11,923 nucleotides of DNA, taken from positions 1-11,923 of the forward strand of contig JBKQMG010000162.1 in NCBI GenBank assembly GCA_052146815.1, given 5' to 3'. Below the pieces are notes generated by a model. That model made no database searches and had not been told where the DNA came from. It saw only the letters and a list, made by a program, of their open reading frames with translations. Shown piece by piece: positions 1-5,825 of this stretch (the first letter of the stretch is position 1; each line of letters begins with the position of its first letter). This DNA is from DATJZH01 sp052146815. Its GTDB lineage: Bacteria; Actinomycetota; Actinomycetes; Streptosporangiales; Streptosporangiaceae. The position numbers and the translations under genes were made by a program.

Positions 1-102
1 AACTCCTACCGGGTCAAGAAACCCGGTGACACCGGCATCCGTCACGACGGCCCGCCAGCGATCCGGCTCGCGAACCCCGTCCTAACCGGCGCCGCAGCTT
101 GA
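1..102 (+). CDS. IS4-family transposase, C-terminal end only (partial)
   Basis: The window opens inside a reading frame that gives 33 residues starting NSYRVKKPGDTG and containing IRLANP before TGA at 100-102. From memory of the family, a tail of this kind (NSYRVK/RPG..., then an IRLAN-like end) is typical of actinobacterial IS4-family DDE transposases. It parallels the STSYPARPADP tail of the fuller IS4 copy further right in this window. The DDE catalytic core lies outside the window, so neither completeness nor activity can be judged. The stop sits 23 nt before the apparent IS end, as expected for this family. The call rests on tail resemblance and on the terminal repeat that follows. Confidence 0.6.
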   Translation, partial: NSYRVKKPGDTGIRHDGPPAIRLANPVLTGAAA

Positions 103-125
103 TCAATTTAGGCTAAGTGGCATTG
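1..125 (+). mobile_element. Right end of an IS4-family insertion sequence
   Basis: After the transposase stop comes GGCTAAGTGGCATTG (111-125). It resembles the right terminus of the IS4 element at 5784-7260, which reads CCCTAAGTTGAAGGTATTG: both share CTAAGT and end in GG(C/T)ATTG. I therefore place the IS boundary near 125. The left end is outside the window, so the inverted repeat and target duplication cannot be tested here. The two IS4 copies are related in kind but are not copies of the same IS. Confidence 0.55.
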
Positions 126-167
126 GCTCCTGACCGAGTCAGACTTCGGAGCGGGCGATTTCGTGAA

Positions 168-520
168 TCAGGCCAGCAGGCCGCGGATGCGCGCGTAGGC
201 GATAGACACGAGCGTGAATGCGTCGTCCAGCTCGCCGGTATTTATCATCCGGTCGAGTTCTGCGGGCGCTGCCGCGAGTGCCTTATCGATTCCCTCTTCG
301 CTTTCCAGGGCGGTCGGCTCGGTTATCGTCGCCCAGTAGATCTGCGGAAGATCGCCGGAGGAGCCGAGGTCCACCCGGAACGCCCCGAGGTGCTCGATCT
401 GCACCACCTCAGCGCCGAGTTCCTCGGCCAGCTCGCGGCGTGCTGTGGTCTCTGGTTCCTCGCCCGCCATACCGAATCCCCGAGGCACTTCCCAGTGCCA
501 CTGCCCGCGACGCGTGCCGG
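168..520 (-). pseudogene. Nudix hydrolase, N-terminally truncated
   Basis: The minus-strand frame carries a perfect Nudix box (G-x5-E-x7-REUxEExGU): G4, E10, R18-E19, E22-E23 and G25 when numbered from the GTG at 488. Such boxes bind Mg2+ and hydrolyse nucleoside diphosphates linked to another moiety; the substrate here is not predictable. The residues before the GTG are also in frame and Nudix-like (RRGQWHWEVPRGFG), so the GTG at 488 is probably not the true start. The frame stays open upstream until a TAA at 591-593 inside the terminal repeat of the neighbouring IS. Only about 120 residues remain, against roughly 150-200 in typical family members. Everything upstream of about 520-545 reads better as another gene in a different frame. 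I read this as the C-terminal part of a Nudix gene left by a deletion or rearrangement. Residual expression from the GTG is possible, but no good ribosome binding site is visible. Confidence 0.7.
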
Positions 521-523
521 AAG

Positions 524-589
524 TGGCGTCAGGGCGAATGCGCCGACGCAGTCGGCGAGGTTGACGTTGTATTTGAGATCGAAGAGCTG
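524..589 (-). pseudogene. Severed downstream piece of the unknown gene interrupted by the IS
   Basis: Reading the minus strand away from the IS gives QLFDLKYNVNLADCVGAFAL followed by TP, with third positions mostly G/C. Joining this to the coding sequence on the other side of the IS (…SKPMSAQ) restores one continuous frame, so it is the continuation of the gene at 2565-3311. After ALTP the frame runs out of frame through the Nudix remnant, so the true C-terminus has been lost. The boundary at 524 is my estimate of where gene-like sequence gives way to Nudix sequence. Confidence 0.55.
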
Positions 590-615
590 CTTAAACCGAA
601 CTTACGTGATCTTGG
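590..615 (+). repeat. Left terminal inverted repeat of the IS1634-like element
   Basis: This 26-bp end starts CTTAAACCGAACTTACG and matches the reverse complement of 2539-2564 at 25 of 26 positions; the single difference is A versus G at position 6. It is the end nearest the 3' end of the transposase gene. Confidence 0.85.
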
Positions 616-681
616 TATGGGTCCAGCGCGCTGGGCTGGGCGGATGCTGGTTCGGGGGTACTGGCCGCCGGGTGTTACTGG

Positions 682-2412
682 CTACTTGAGTGTGAGGGGG
701 ACGGGGGCGCTGAGGAGCTCGAAGGCGCGCCTCTGGACGGGGGTGGGCTCGGTGAGCTTGGTGATTTCCTGGCCGCTGAAGACGATGGTCTGCCGGTCGA
801 GGGTGGACAGGTGGCTGAGCAGGTCGCCGTACTTGCGGGCGGGTAGCTTGCCGCTGGTGCGCTTGGCGGCGTCCTTGGCTCTGGCCTGGGGTGAGCGGCG
901 GGCGGGGGCGACGGGGCTGGCGGGAGCCGGGATGTCCTGGTCGGTGAAGGTGAGCTCGGCGAGCGCGGCGCGCAGGTGCCAGGTGAGGTAGGCGGCGAGC
1001 ATGGCGGTCAGGACGTGGCCGCGGACCCGCCTGGCGAGGTAGTGGCGGATGGGCCGCAGGCCCGGGTCGTCGGTTTTGATGATGCGGAAGTCCCGCTCGA
1101 CGTGCTTGAGGTTCTTGTAGGCGGTGATCACCGCGGCGGGGCCGAGCGTGGCGGCGGTGACGCTGGTGCGGATCACGTAGATCCCGTCGAGGGCGGCCTC
1201 GGCGGCGATGCTCTCCTCGTCGCGGCGCCAGGTGAAGCTGGTGCCGGTGGTCTCGGTGATGAGGTGCCTGGCCATCTTGTGCTTGCCGATGACCTTCCCG
1301 GTCCGTTCCCCGATCTTCGCGGCGTCCCTGAGCCGCCCGGCCCGGACTGATGCCGCGATCTTGTCCAGGTCCTTCTCTGTCGCGGCGAGCAGCGCGTCGC
1401 GCTTGCTGGCCCGCTCGGCGGCCAGGACCGGGTTGCAGCAGCAGATCAGCCGCTCGCCCGGGTAGTCCGGGTACTCGATCTCGGCGAAATCGTGAGTGTC
1501 GAACAGGGACATCTGCAGCGGGCCGTCGTCGCGGGCCAGGGCCGCGATCGCGGGGGCGCGCAGCGAGGTGACCCAGCCCATCCCGGGCAGCTTGCGCAGG
1601 TCATCAATCCGGGTGCCGGTGATCATTCCCCGGTCCCCGGCCATGACCAGGTTCTCGATGCCGAAGTCGTCGCGGACCCGGGTGATCGCGGTCTTGAACG
1701 ACGCCGGGTCCGAGGTGTTCCCGGCGAGCACCTCGATCGCGACCGGGCGGCCTTCGGGGCAGGTGAGCAGCCCGTACTCGATCTGCCTGCGGCCGCGCTT
1801 GCCGTCGCGGGAATGCCCGAACGCGGCCAGCTCGCAGCAGCTGCCCTCCACCCAGGAGGACGACAGGCCGGACATCGCGATCCCGCCCGGGGTCAGGTGC
1901 CGGGCCGCGAGCTTCTTCTCGATCTCGCGCTGCCGGCCCTCCAGCCAGTCCATCGCCGCGTACACATCATCGGTCGACGCGCCCGCCACGCCCAGGTCAG
2001 CGCCGATCGTGGTATCCCCCGACGCCCACCACGTCACCGTCGACAGCTTCGACTCCGGGCGGACCGCGCGGGACACGATCAGCGCGTACGCGATGTCACG
2101 CTCACGGCAGGCCGGGCCGAGCAGCTCCCGCAGCCCCAGCTGCCCGGCCATCACGCACGCCGCCGCCGCGTCGCCGTGCGAGACTGACCGCTGCACGGTG
2201 AACGCCTCATCCGCCGACACCACCGTCTCGCCCCGCAGCACCCTGCGTACCGCGTCCACCGCCGCCTCCGGCAGCGCCGTCAGGTTCGCCAGGGTCTCCT
2301 TGCGGGGCCGGCCCTGCTCATCACGGAACGAATGACGCAGCAGATACGACCGGTACTCCCGGACCGAACCATCCGCCGCCTTCTGGTGACTACGGATAGC
2401 GTCCACATGCAT
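682..2412 (-). CDS. IS1634-like DDE transposase, first catalytic Asp replaced
   Basis: This is the transposase of the surrounding IS. From the ATG at 2412 it is 576 residues; the frame stays open to a TTG at 2472. I chose the ATG because MHVDAIRSHQ…DGSVREYRSYLLR matches where the family usually begins. Family landmarks follow in order: SSSWVEG…GHSRDGKRG…IEYGLL, then GNTSDP, then MAGDRGMIT with the second catalytic Asp, then YKNLKHVERDFRIIK, the Y-x2-R/K-x3-E-x6-K region holding the catalytic Glu. In relatives as I know them, the first catalytic Asp precedes the SSSWVEG-type motif (YDLSSSW or YDVTSSY). Here that spot reads S-G-L, with GGC at 1867-1869, so the first Asp is absent. The reading frame is otherwise intact and full length. 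It is probably catalytically dead, movable only by a functional copy elsewhere. Confidence 0.85.
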   Translation of the reverse strand: MHVDAIRSHQKAADGSVREYRSYLLRHSFRDEQGRPRKETLANLTALPEAAVDAVRRVLRGETVVSADEAFTVQRSVSHGDAAAACVMAGQLGLRELLGPACRERDIAYALIVSRAVRPESKLSTVTWWASGDTTIGADLGVAGASTDDVYAAMDWLEGRQREIEKKLAARHLTPGGIAMSGLSSSWVEGSCCELAAFGHSRDGKRGRRQIEYGLLTCPEGRPVAIEVLAGNTSDPASFKTAITRVRDDFGIENLVMAGDRGMITGTRIDDLRKLPGMGWVTSLRAPAIAALARDDGPLQMSLFDTHDFAEIEYPDYPGERLICCCNPVLAAERASKRDALLAATEKDLDKIAASVRAGRLRDAAKIGERTGKVIGKHKMARHLITETTGTSFTWRRDEESIAAEAALDGIYVIRTSVTAATLGPAAVITAYKNLKHVERDFRIIKTDDPGLRPIRHYLARRVRGHVLTAMLAAYLTWHLRAALAELTFTDQDIPAPASPVAPARRSPQARAKDAAKRTSGKLPARKYGDLLSHLSTLDRQTIVFSGQEITKLTEPTPVQRRAFELLSAPVPLTLK

Positions 2413-2538
2413 CGCGTCAGCACGGCGTCTCACCAGCCCAGAATGGCAGAGCCCGTCGTGATCGTCAAGCAACTCTACTGACTACACGCCGCGGCTCTCA
2501 GGCATGCCTTCACGCAGGTCAGGCCCCCGAATGCCCAT

Positions 2539-2564
2539 CCAAGATCACGTAAGTTCGGCTTAAG
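2539..2564 (-). repeat. Right terminal inverted repeat of the IS1634-like element
   Basis: The reverse complement starts CTTAAGCCGAACTTACG and pairs with 590-615. It is the end upstream of the transposase start. Confidence 0.85.
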
Positions 2565-3311
2565 CTGAGCCGACATCGGCTTCGAGCGATCGCAGTTCCC
2601 GTCCGCGGGCTCAGTGCCGTCGGCGACGACGAACTTCCTGAAGAGTTCCTCGCGCAGTACCGGTTTTCCCTCGGCGGCAAGGTCGAAGCTCCAGCGCGCC
2701 ACCTCGCGCAGCGTCGCGGCGAGCATCGGAGCCTCGAGTGGCTCCAGGCCGAGGCTGCTGGCCAGGACGTCGGCATCGAGCAAGTGCAGGTTCTGTGCGA
2801 AACGCGTGTACTCGGTGCTCAGCATCTTCGCCCCACGCTCGTTGGACGCGCTGGTTCAGCCGAGTCGCAGGCACCGCATCCGGCACTCTGCCGCAACCTG
2901 TGCCCAGGCTTCCCACCCCTGTTCGTTCACCGAGAAGCCCGGCTGCTGGACCGGTGACTCTTCCTTCCACAGGAACGGCACGTTGGTGCCGGTCTGCAGG
3001 AAGTCCCTGAAGACCGCTCGCCCCGGCGCCCCCTTAAGGAAGTCCCGGCGGACCACCGGATTGTTGATGATGTAAGCCCGGTTGATCACGACCTGCGGAG
3101 AGTTGACAAGCGACCGTATGTACTCAGCCCGGACCTGGCGGCTCCGCTCGCGGGCAACCTTATCCGACGTTAACGAAAGCCCCGATTTCATCATTTTAGC
3201 AAGTAGATTAGGACGAACCCATTGATTGTCCAGAGACTGCGCCACGACGGCGACATCGTCCAGATCATCTAGGTCGAGCCGAACGAAGTCGACAGCCGAT
3301 TCGGAAACCAT
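2565..3311 (-). pseudogene. Unknown gene, 5' part: in-frame TGA and IS insertion
   Basis: I do not recognise the family. The start is ATG at 3311, preceded by GGAGG with 4-nt spacing; the adjacent GTG at 3314 is too close to that site. The first 151 residues (…VDFVRLDLDDLDDV…WEAWAQVAAECRMRCLRLG) end at TGA (2856-2858). The same frame then stays open for another 97 codons (TSASNERGAKMLSTEYTRFA…) up to the IS at 2564, and resumes at 589 beyond it. No frame change is needed at either break, so one long gene with a nonsense mutation (TGG to TGA is a plausible one-base change) and an IS insertion explains the data better than two genes. The product looks soluble, with no membrane segment. Around 3060-3320 it is clearly AT-richer than its neighbours (TTAACG, ATTTTAGC), suggesting transfer. 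A separate downstream start at 2825 (ATG) is possible but lacks a good ribosome site. Confidence 0.65.
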
Positions 3312-3528
3312 CACCCCTCCGCTGATCGAATGGAAGCGACGCGCGCCGATCCTCAGGCCTTACCAGCGGTAGCAGCAGCCCCAGCTCGTTATTGCCCGCA
3401 CACGCCGATATGCACAATCATCTTGTTCCATACGGCGTCAGGAGCGCACAATCCGGCATCTCTCGAAAGCCTGCCAGCGGTCCGGCCTGCCCTCTGGCCG
3501 CGCTGGAGCGAAGGACCGACTCGGGCGA

Positions 3529-3876
3529 CTACGTCCGCTCTGGTGGGCGTCCGGCGACACGGTGTACCGGGAAGCGAGCCTCGGCGTCGGTCAGCTTCTC
3601 GTGCGCGGCAGCCGCGAGGTCAATTCCGAGCACGTCTGCCAGCAGAACAAGGTAGAGCAGCACATCAGCCATCTCCTCGCCTGCCCGTGTCCGCAGCGGA
3701 TCACTGCGGGCCAGGCTCTGAGCATCAGCGGCGGGAAGCCATTGAAACAGCTCAGCCAGCTCACCGACCTCGCCGACCAGGGCCAGGATCACCGACTTGG
3801 GATCGTGGAACTGCCCCCAGTCCCGATCGCTCGCGAACTGCCTCATCCGGTCACGCAGGGCCTGCAGGTCAGACAT
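3529..3876 (-). CDS. MazG-like nucleotide pyrophosphohydrolase
   Basis: The 115-residue product belongs to the all-alpha NTP pyrophosphatase group (MazG / dCTPase-like), which hydrolyses (d)NTPs to monophosphate and pyrophosphate, usually to clear aberrant nucleotides. It begins SDLQALRDRMRQFASDRDWGQFHDPKS. Two acidic metal-binding motifs follow: E36-x2-E39 (GEVGELAEL) and E67-E68-x2-D71 (GEEMADVLLYL). These are the expected EExxE/ExxD pairs of the four-helix fold, and the length is normal for the single-domain subfamily. I chose the ATG at 3876 because relatives start just before LxxLRDRMRxFA; an in-frame ATG lies 12 nt upstream at 3888, and neither has a strong ribosome site. It lies 89 nt downstream of the methyltransferase on the same strand and could be co-transcribed. 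The exact substrate cannot be told from sequence. Confidence 0.85.
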   Translation of the reverse strand: MSDLQALRDRMRQFASDRDWGQFHDPKSVILALVGEVGELAELFQWLPAADAQSLARSDPLRTRAGEEMADVLLYLVLLADVLGIDLAAAAHEKLTDAEARFPVHRVAGRPPERT

Positions 3877-3965
3877 GACCGCCAGCATGCCAGCTCACGG
3901 AACCCGCCCACGCTGCCTGTCCGCTCTGCTCCGCCTGGATTGCTGACGGCGGAGAGACTTACTGC

Positions 3966-4778
3966 TCAAGCGACCGGAACCCGGCACAAGATCTCCCCAT
4001 GCGGAATGAGGAACCAGCCGTCGTCGCTTGCTGCCCACCGCAGCCACGCCTCGGCCAGGCGCTTCAGGTCCTGCCGGGTCGCTAGTCCCTGCTCGACGGC
4101 CCGGTCCCCGAACGGCGACTCGGTAAGGCGCTCGGCCCACGAGTGGCCCCACCACGACCGGTCAGCGGACATCGCGTAGCACCACGAGCTTGCCGAGGTC
4201 TCGATGTCGGTGAAGCCGGCGGACTGCGCCCACGAGAGCATGCGCCGGCCTGCGTCCGGCTCACCGCCAAGCGCCCGCGCCGTCCGCTGGTACAAGCTTC
4301 GCCACTCGGCCATTTCGGGGTCCTCGGGGAACCAGAACATGCCCCCGTAGTCGGCGTCGCGGGCCGCGATCAGGCCGCCAGGGCGGCACACTCGCCGCAT
4401 CTCCGCAAGCGCGGCCACCGGGTCAGACAGGTGCTGCAGCACCTGGTGAGCATGCACAGCATCAAATTCGGCATCCTCGAAGGCCAGATGGTAGACATCG
4501 CCGACCTCGAACCGGACATTGCGCTGGCCGCCGGTTTCCTGCCGGGCCATGTCCAGGACATCCCCGGCGGCATCCACTCCGACTACCTCGCCGGCCGGCA
4601 CCCTCGCCGCCAGGTCGGCAGTGATCGTGCCGGGACCGCAGCCGACATCCAGGATGCGTGCCGTGTCCGGCAGCCGCGCCAGCAGGTACGCGGCTGAGTT
4701 CTCGGCGGTTCGCCGGCGGTGCGACCGGAGCACGCTGCCGTGATGACCATGCAGATACGGATCAGGTCTACTTGGCAT
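3966..4778 (-). CDS. Class I SAM-dependent methyltransferase (UbiE/Methyltransf_11 type)
   Basis: The 270-residue product has a clear Rossmann-type SAM-binding core. Motif I is ILDVGCGPGT at residues 42-51, followed by GVDAAGDVLDMA with the acidic residue that contacts the SAM ribose. Then come FEVGDVYHLAFEDAEFDAVH, the HQVLQHLSDPVAALAEM segment and the RVCRPGG turn. The C-terminal half (ADYGGMFWFPEDPEMAEW…) looks like the cap found in actinobacterial small-molecule methyltransferases. The acceptor is unknown. The start is ATG at 4778 with only a weak GGGCAG upstream; the frame is open much further back, but that stretch lies opposite the VapBC genes and is a shadow. It follows vapC by 131 nt on the same strand and precedes the MazG-like gene. 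Confidence 0.85.
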   Translation of the reverse strand: MPSRPDPYLHGHHGSVLRSHRRRTAENSAAYLLARLPDTARILDVGCGPGTITADLAARVPAGEVVGVDAAGDVLDMARQETGGQRNVRFEVGDVYHLAFEDAEFDAVHAHQVLQHLSDPVAALAEMRRVCRPGGLIAARDADYGGMFWFPEDPEMAEWRSLYQRTARALGGEPDAGRRMLSWAQSAGFTDIETSASSWCYAMSADRSWWGHSWAERLTESPFGDRAVEQGLATRQDLKRLAEAWLRWAASDDGWFLIPHGEILCRVPVA

Positions 4779-4909
4779 CTGCCCATCATCGCGTGCGGCG
4801 CGGCACCATTGGTCTCCGGCCCGCAGCGGCCGTGACGGATGACCGGCGCCGTCTCTCACCCGCCGAGCGGTGCACAAGCGCCACTGTTGCGCGTGTTCGC
4901 GCGAGGCGG

Positions 4910-5293
4910 TTACCTGGGCACGACCGTAACCGGGCAGCGCAGGCCAGGTGCCTGGCTGAGCCGGGCGTCGGCGGTGAGAAGGCCGCAGCCGAGAGCCTCC
5001 GCCAGGGCAACATAGGAAGCGTCGTAAGATGACACGTTCTCCCTGAGCTCCCAGATCCGTTCCAGCAGGCCAACGGACGGGTGGCGCGCCATGCCGAGCT
5101 GCCCGAGCGTCGCCAGGGCCGCCCACCCCGCAGTTGCCTGAATACGCCGTGCGGCAACCTGGCGGCGCAGCGCGTTGGCGACCTCGGTGTCGATGAGATG
5201 GGGCGCATGCAGCACTTCGCTGCTGAGCGCAGCACGGGCAGGGCCGACGTTGAGCAGGGCCGAAACCGTCGCCGAAGCGTCGATGACGATCAC
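4910..5293 (-). CDS. vapC: VapC-family PIN-domain ribonuclease toxin
   Basis: This 127-residue protein is a PIN-domain endoribonuclease, the toxin of a type II toxin-antitoxin pair. The metal-binding acidic quartet is intact: D5 (VIDAS), E37 (DTEVANAL), D91 (YDASYVALAEAL) and D109 (TADARL). These sit in their usual places and the length is typical, so it is probably functional. Translation starts at GTG (5293-5291), overlapping the antitoxin stop by 4 nt (GTGA), which implies translational coupling so that antitoxin is always made first. VapC toxins cut tRNA or rRNA; the target here cannot be predicted. Confidence 0.93.
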   Translation of the reverse strand: MIVIDASATVSALLNVGPARAALSSEVLHAPHLIDTEVANALRRQVAARRIQATAGWAALATLGQLGMARHPSVGLLERIWELRENVSSYDASYVALAEALGCGLLTADARLSQAPGLRCPVTVVPR

Positions 5294-5511
5294 CGATCTG
5301 CGCGCTCGCTGTGCACGTCAGCAGCAATCTGCGTGACGTCGATATGGAGATCGGGCAGGGCGTCAAGCAGGGCGGGGTTGTCCGCACGTCGTGACGCCTC
5401 GGCTAGCTCGCGCACTGCAAGTGCGCCTACAGACGTACCGGACTGCGCGGCGAGTCGCTCCAGTCGCTCGACAACTTCGTCTGGCACATTGCGAAGATAG
5501 AGGGTCCTCAT
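5290..5511 (-). CDS. vapB: VapB-family ribbon-helix-helix antitoxin
   Basis: A 73-residue protein begins MRTLYLRNVPDEVVERLERL, the FitA/VapB-type ribbon-helix-helix DNA-binding domain (strand at 2-7, helices about 10-22 and 26-38). The C-terminal tail (NPALLDALPDLHIDVTQI) is of the kind that wraps the toxin. I chose the ATG at 5511 although the frame extends to 5553, because the RHH domain begins exactly there, a -10 element sits 8 nt upstream, and an operator-like inverted repeat abuts the ATG. No ribosome binding site precedes the ATG, so a leaderless transcript is likely. It overlaps vapC by 4 nt. By family knowledge, VapB with VapC represses its own promoter. Confidence 0.92.
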   Translation of the reverse strand: MRTLYLRNVPDEVVERLERLAAQSGTSVGALAVRELAEASRRADNPALLDALPDLHIDVTQIAADVHSERADR

Positions 5512-5547
5512 GTTGCATAATGCTAGCAACATTCTCGCAGGCTGCAA
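5511..5547 (-). promoter_or_regulatory. vapBC promoter with start-codon-overlapping operator
   Basis: On the minus strand TTGCAG (5547-5542) and TAGCAT (5525-5520) form a -35/-10 pair with a 16-nt spacer. The inferred transcription start 8-9 nt further on is the A of the vapB ATG. A perfect 6-bp inverted repeat, TGTTGC and GCAACA separated by 9 nt (5511-5531), covers the -10 and ends on that A. This geometry suits autorepression by VapBC. The promoter and its regulation are inferred; the repeat itself is directly seen. Confidence 0.6.
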
Positions 5548-5571
5548 CGCCACGGCGCTCGGCGCCGCGTC

Positions 5572-5661
5572 TCAACTGGTCGTGGTCTGCTCGCCCTGGG
5601 CAACTCGATCGACCACCTCGCCGCCATGATTCCGCAGCTCGCGGATCGTGACTTCGGTCAT
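5572..5661 (-). pseudogene. Phd/YefM-type antitoxin, truncated after 29 codons
   Basis: ATG at 5661 opens MTEVTIRELRNHGGEVVDRV then AQGEQTTTS before TGA (5574-5572). The first 25 residues follow the Phd/YefM antitoxin pattern closely (…ELRNHGGEVVDRVARGE…), the family's N-terminal DNA-binding part. The usual continuation (TxTRxGxPVAEL and the toxin-binding tail) is missing. The codons after the stop, in any frame, do not clearly resume it before vapB begins 60 nt later. No partner toxin gene is next to it, unless the intact vapC was recruited. I read this as a broken antitoxin. The alternative is a deliberately short DNA-binding peptide, since its own operator is intact. Confidence 0.6.
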
Positions 5662-5675
5662 TCAGGGATTGAATG
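5659..5675 (-). promoter_or_regulatory. Operator-like inverted repeat at the phd-remnant start codon
   Basis: CATTCA-N5-TGAATG is a perfect 6-bp inverted repeat. On the minus strand its last three bases are the ATG of the truncated antitoxin. An AT-rich TATATC/TTATAT element (5682-5688) lies just upstream and may be the -10. Phd-type antitoxins bind such palindromes to repress themselves, so this is probably the remnant gene's operator. Confidence 0.5.
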
Positions 5676-5755
5676 ACGCGTGATATAAACGGCACTCGCG
5701 GGTTCGCGGGGGGCGTCCGTGCTGAAGTCTTTCTCCTCACGATCCGGAGGGATCC

Positions 5756-5779
5756 ATGCAGGGCTGGGCGGCCGGGTGA
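5756..5779 (+). other. Ribosome site plus 7-codon ORF next to the IS4 insertion
   Basis: A good ribosome site, CGGAGGG (5745-5751), is followed 4-5 nt later by ATG (5756) and MQGWAAG before TGA (5777-5779). The IS4 element begins at 5784. The TGA lies in the left copy of the apparent target duplication. The right copy reads TGT there, and the frame then stays open for 32 codons in total across the junction. This may be the severed start of a gene hit by the IS, or chance. Confidence 0.25.
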
Positions 5780-5783
5780 GCCG
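5774..5783 (+). repeat. Probable target-site duplication, left copy (partner 7261-7270)
   Basis: GGGTGAGCCG abuts the left IS4 end and GGGTGTGCCT abuts the right end: 8 of 10 positions agree. A 9-12 bp duplication is usual for IS4-family insertions. The two mismatches imply an old insertion, or chance similarity. Confidence 0.45.
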
Positions 5784-5802
5784 CAATACCTTCAACTTAA
5801 GG
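5784..5802 (+). repeat. Left terminal inverted repeat of the IS4 element
   Basis: Nineteen base pairs, matching the reverse complement of 7242-7260 at all but one position (A versus G at position 17). Confidence 0.85.
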
Positions 5803-5825
5803 TTACAGCAGTGTAAGATCGCCGT

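Larger units (their letters stand above)
590..2564 (-). mobile_element. IS1634-like insertion sequence, complete ends
   Basis: A 1975-bp element is bounded by 26-bp inverted repeats (590-615 and 2539-2564) that differ at one position, with a single transposase gene on the minus strand between them. It lies inside the unknown gene now split between 2565-3311 and 524-589. Directly flanking are CTG (587-589) and CTG (2565-2567). Because the repeat tips themselves read CTTAAA and CTTAAG, the target duplication could instead be TTAA or a CTTAAG-like hexamer hidden in the tips. Family assignment comes from the transposase. The element has intact ends, but its transposase probably cannot catalyse (see the CDS). 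Confidence 0.85.

Noticed and set aside
976..2335. Long plus-strand ORFs opposite the IS1634-like transposase
   Set aside because: Arg/Ala/Gly/Pro-rich shadows of GC-rich coding DNA; the minus-strand frame has clear family motifs.
4779..5387. N-terminal extension of the methyltransferase frame
   Set aside because: It runs antisense or out of frame to vapBC, is Arg/Pro/Cys-rich, and the methyltransferase fold begins after ATG 4778.
3529..5661. The clustered MazG-like, methyltransferase and VapBC genes as a defence island
   Set aside because: Gaps of 89-131 nt and the generic nature of the MazG and methyltransferase genes give no evidence of a joint system; colocation alone is not enough.
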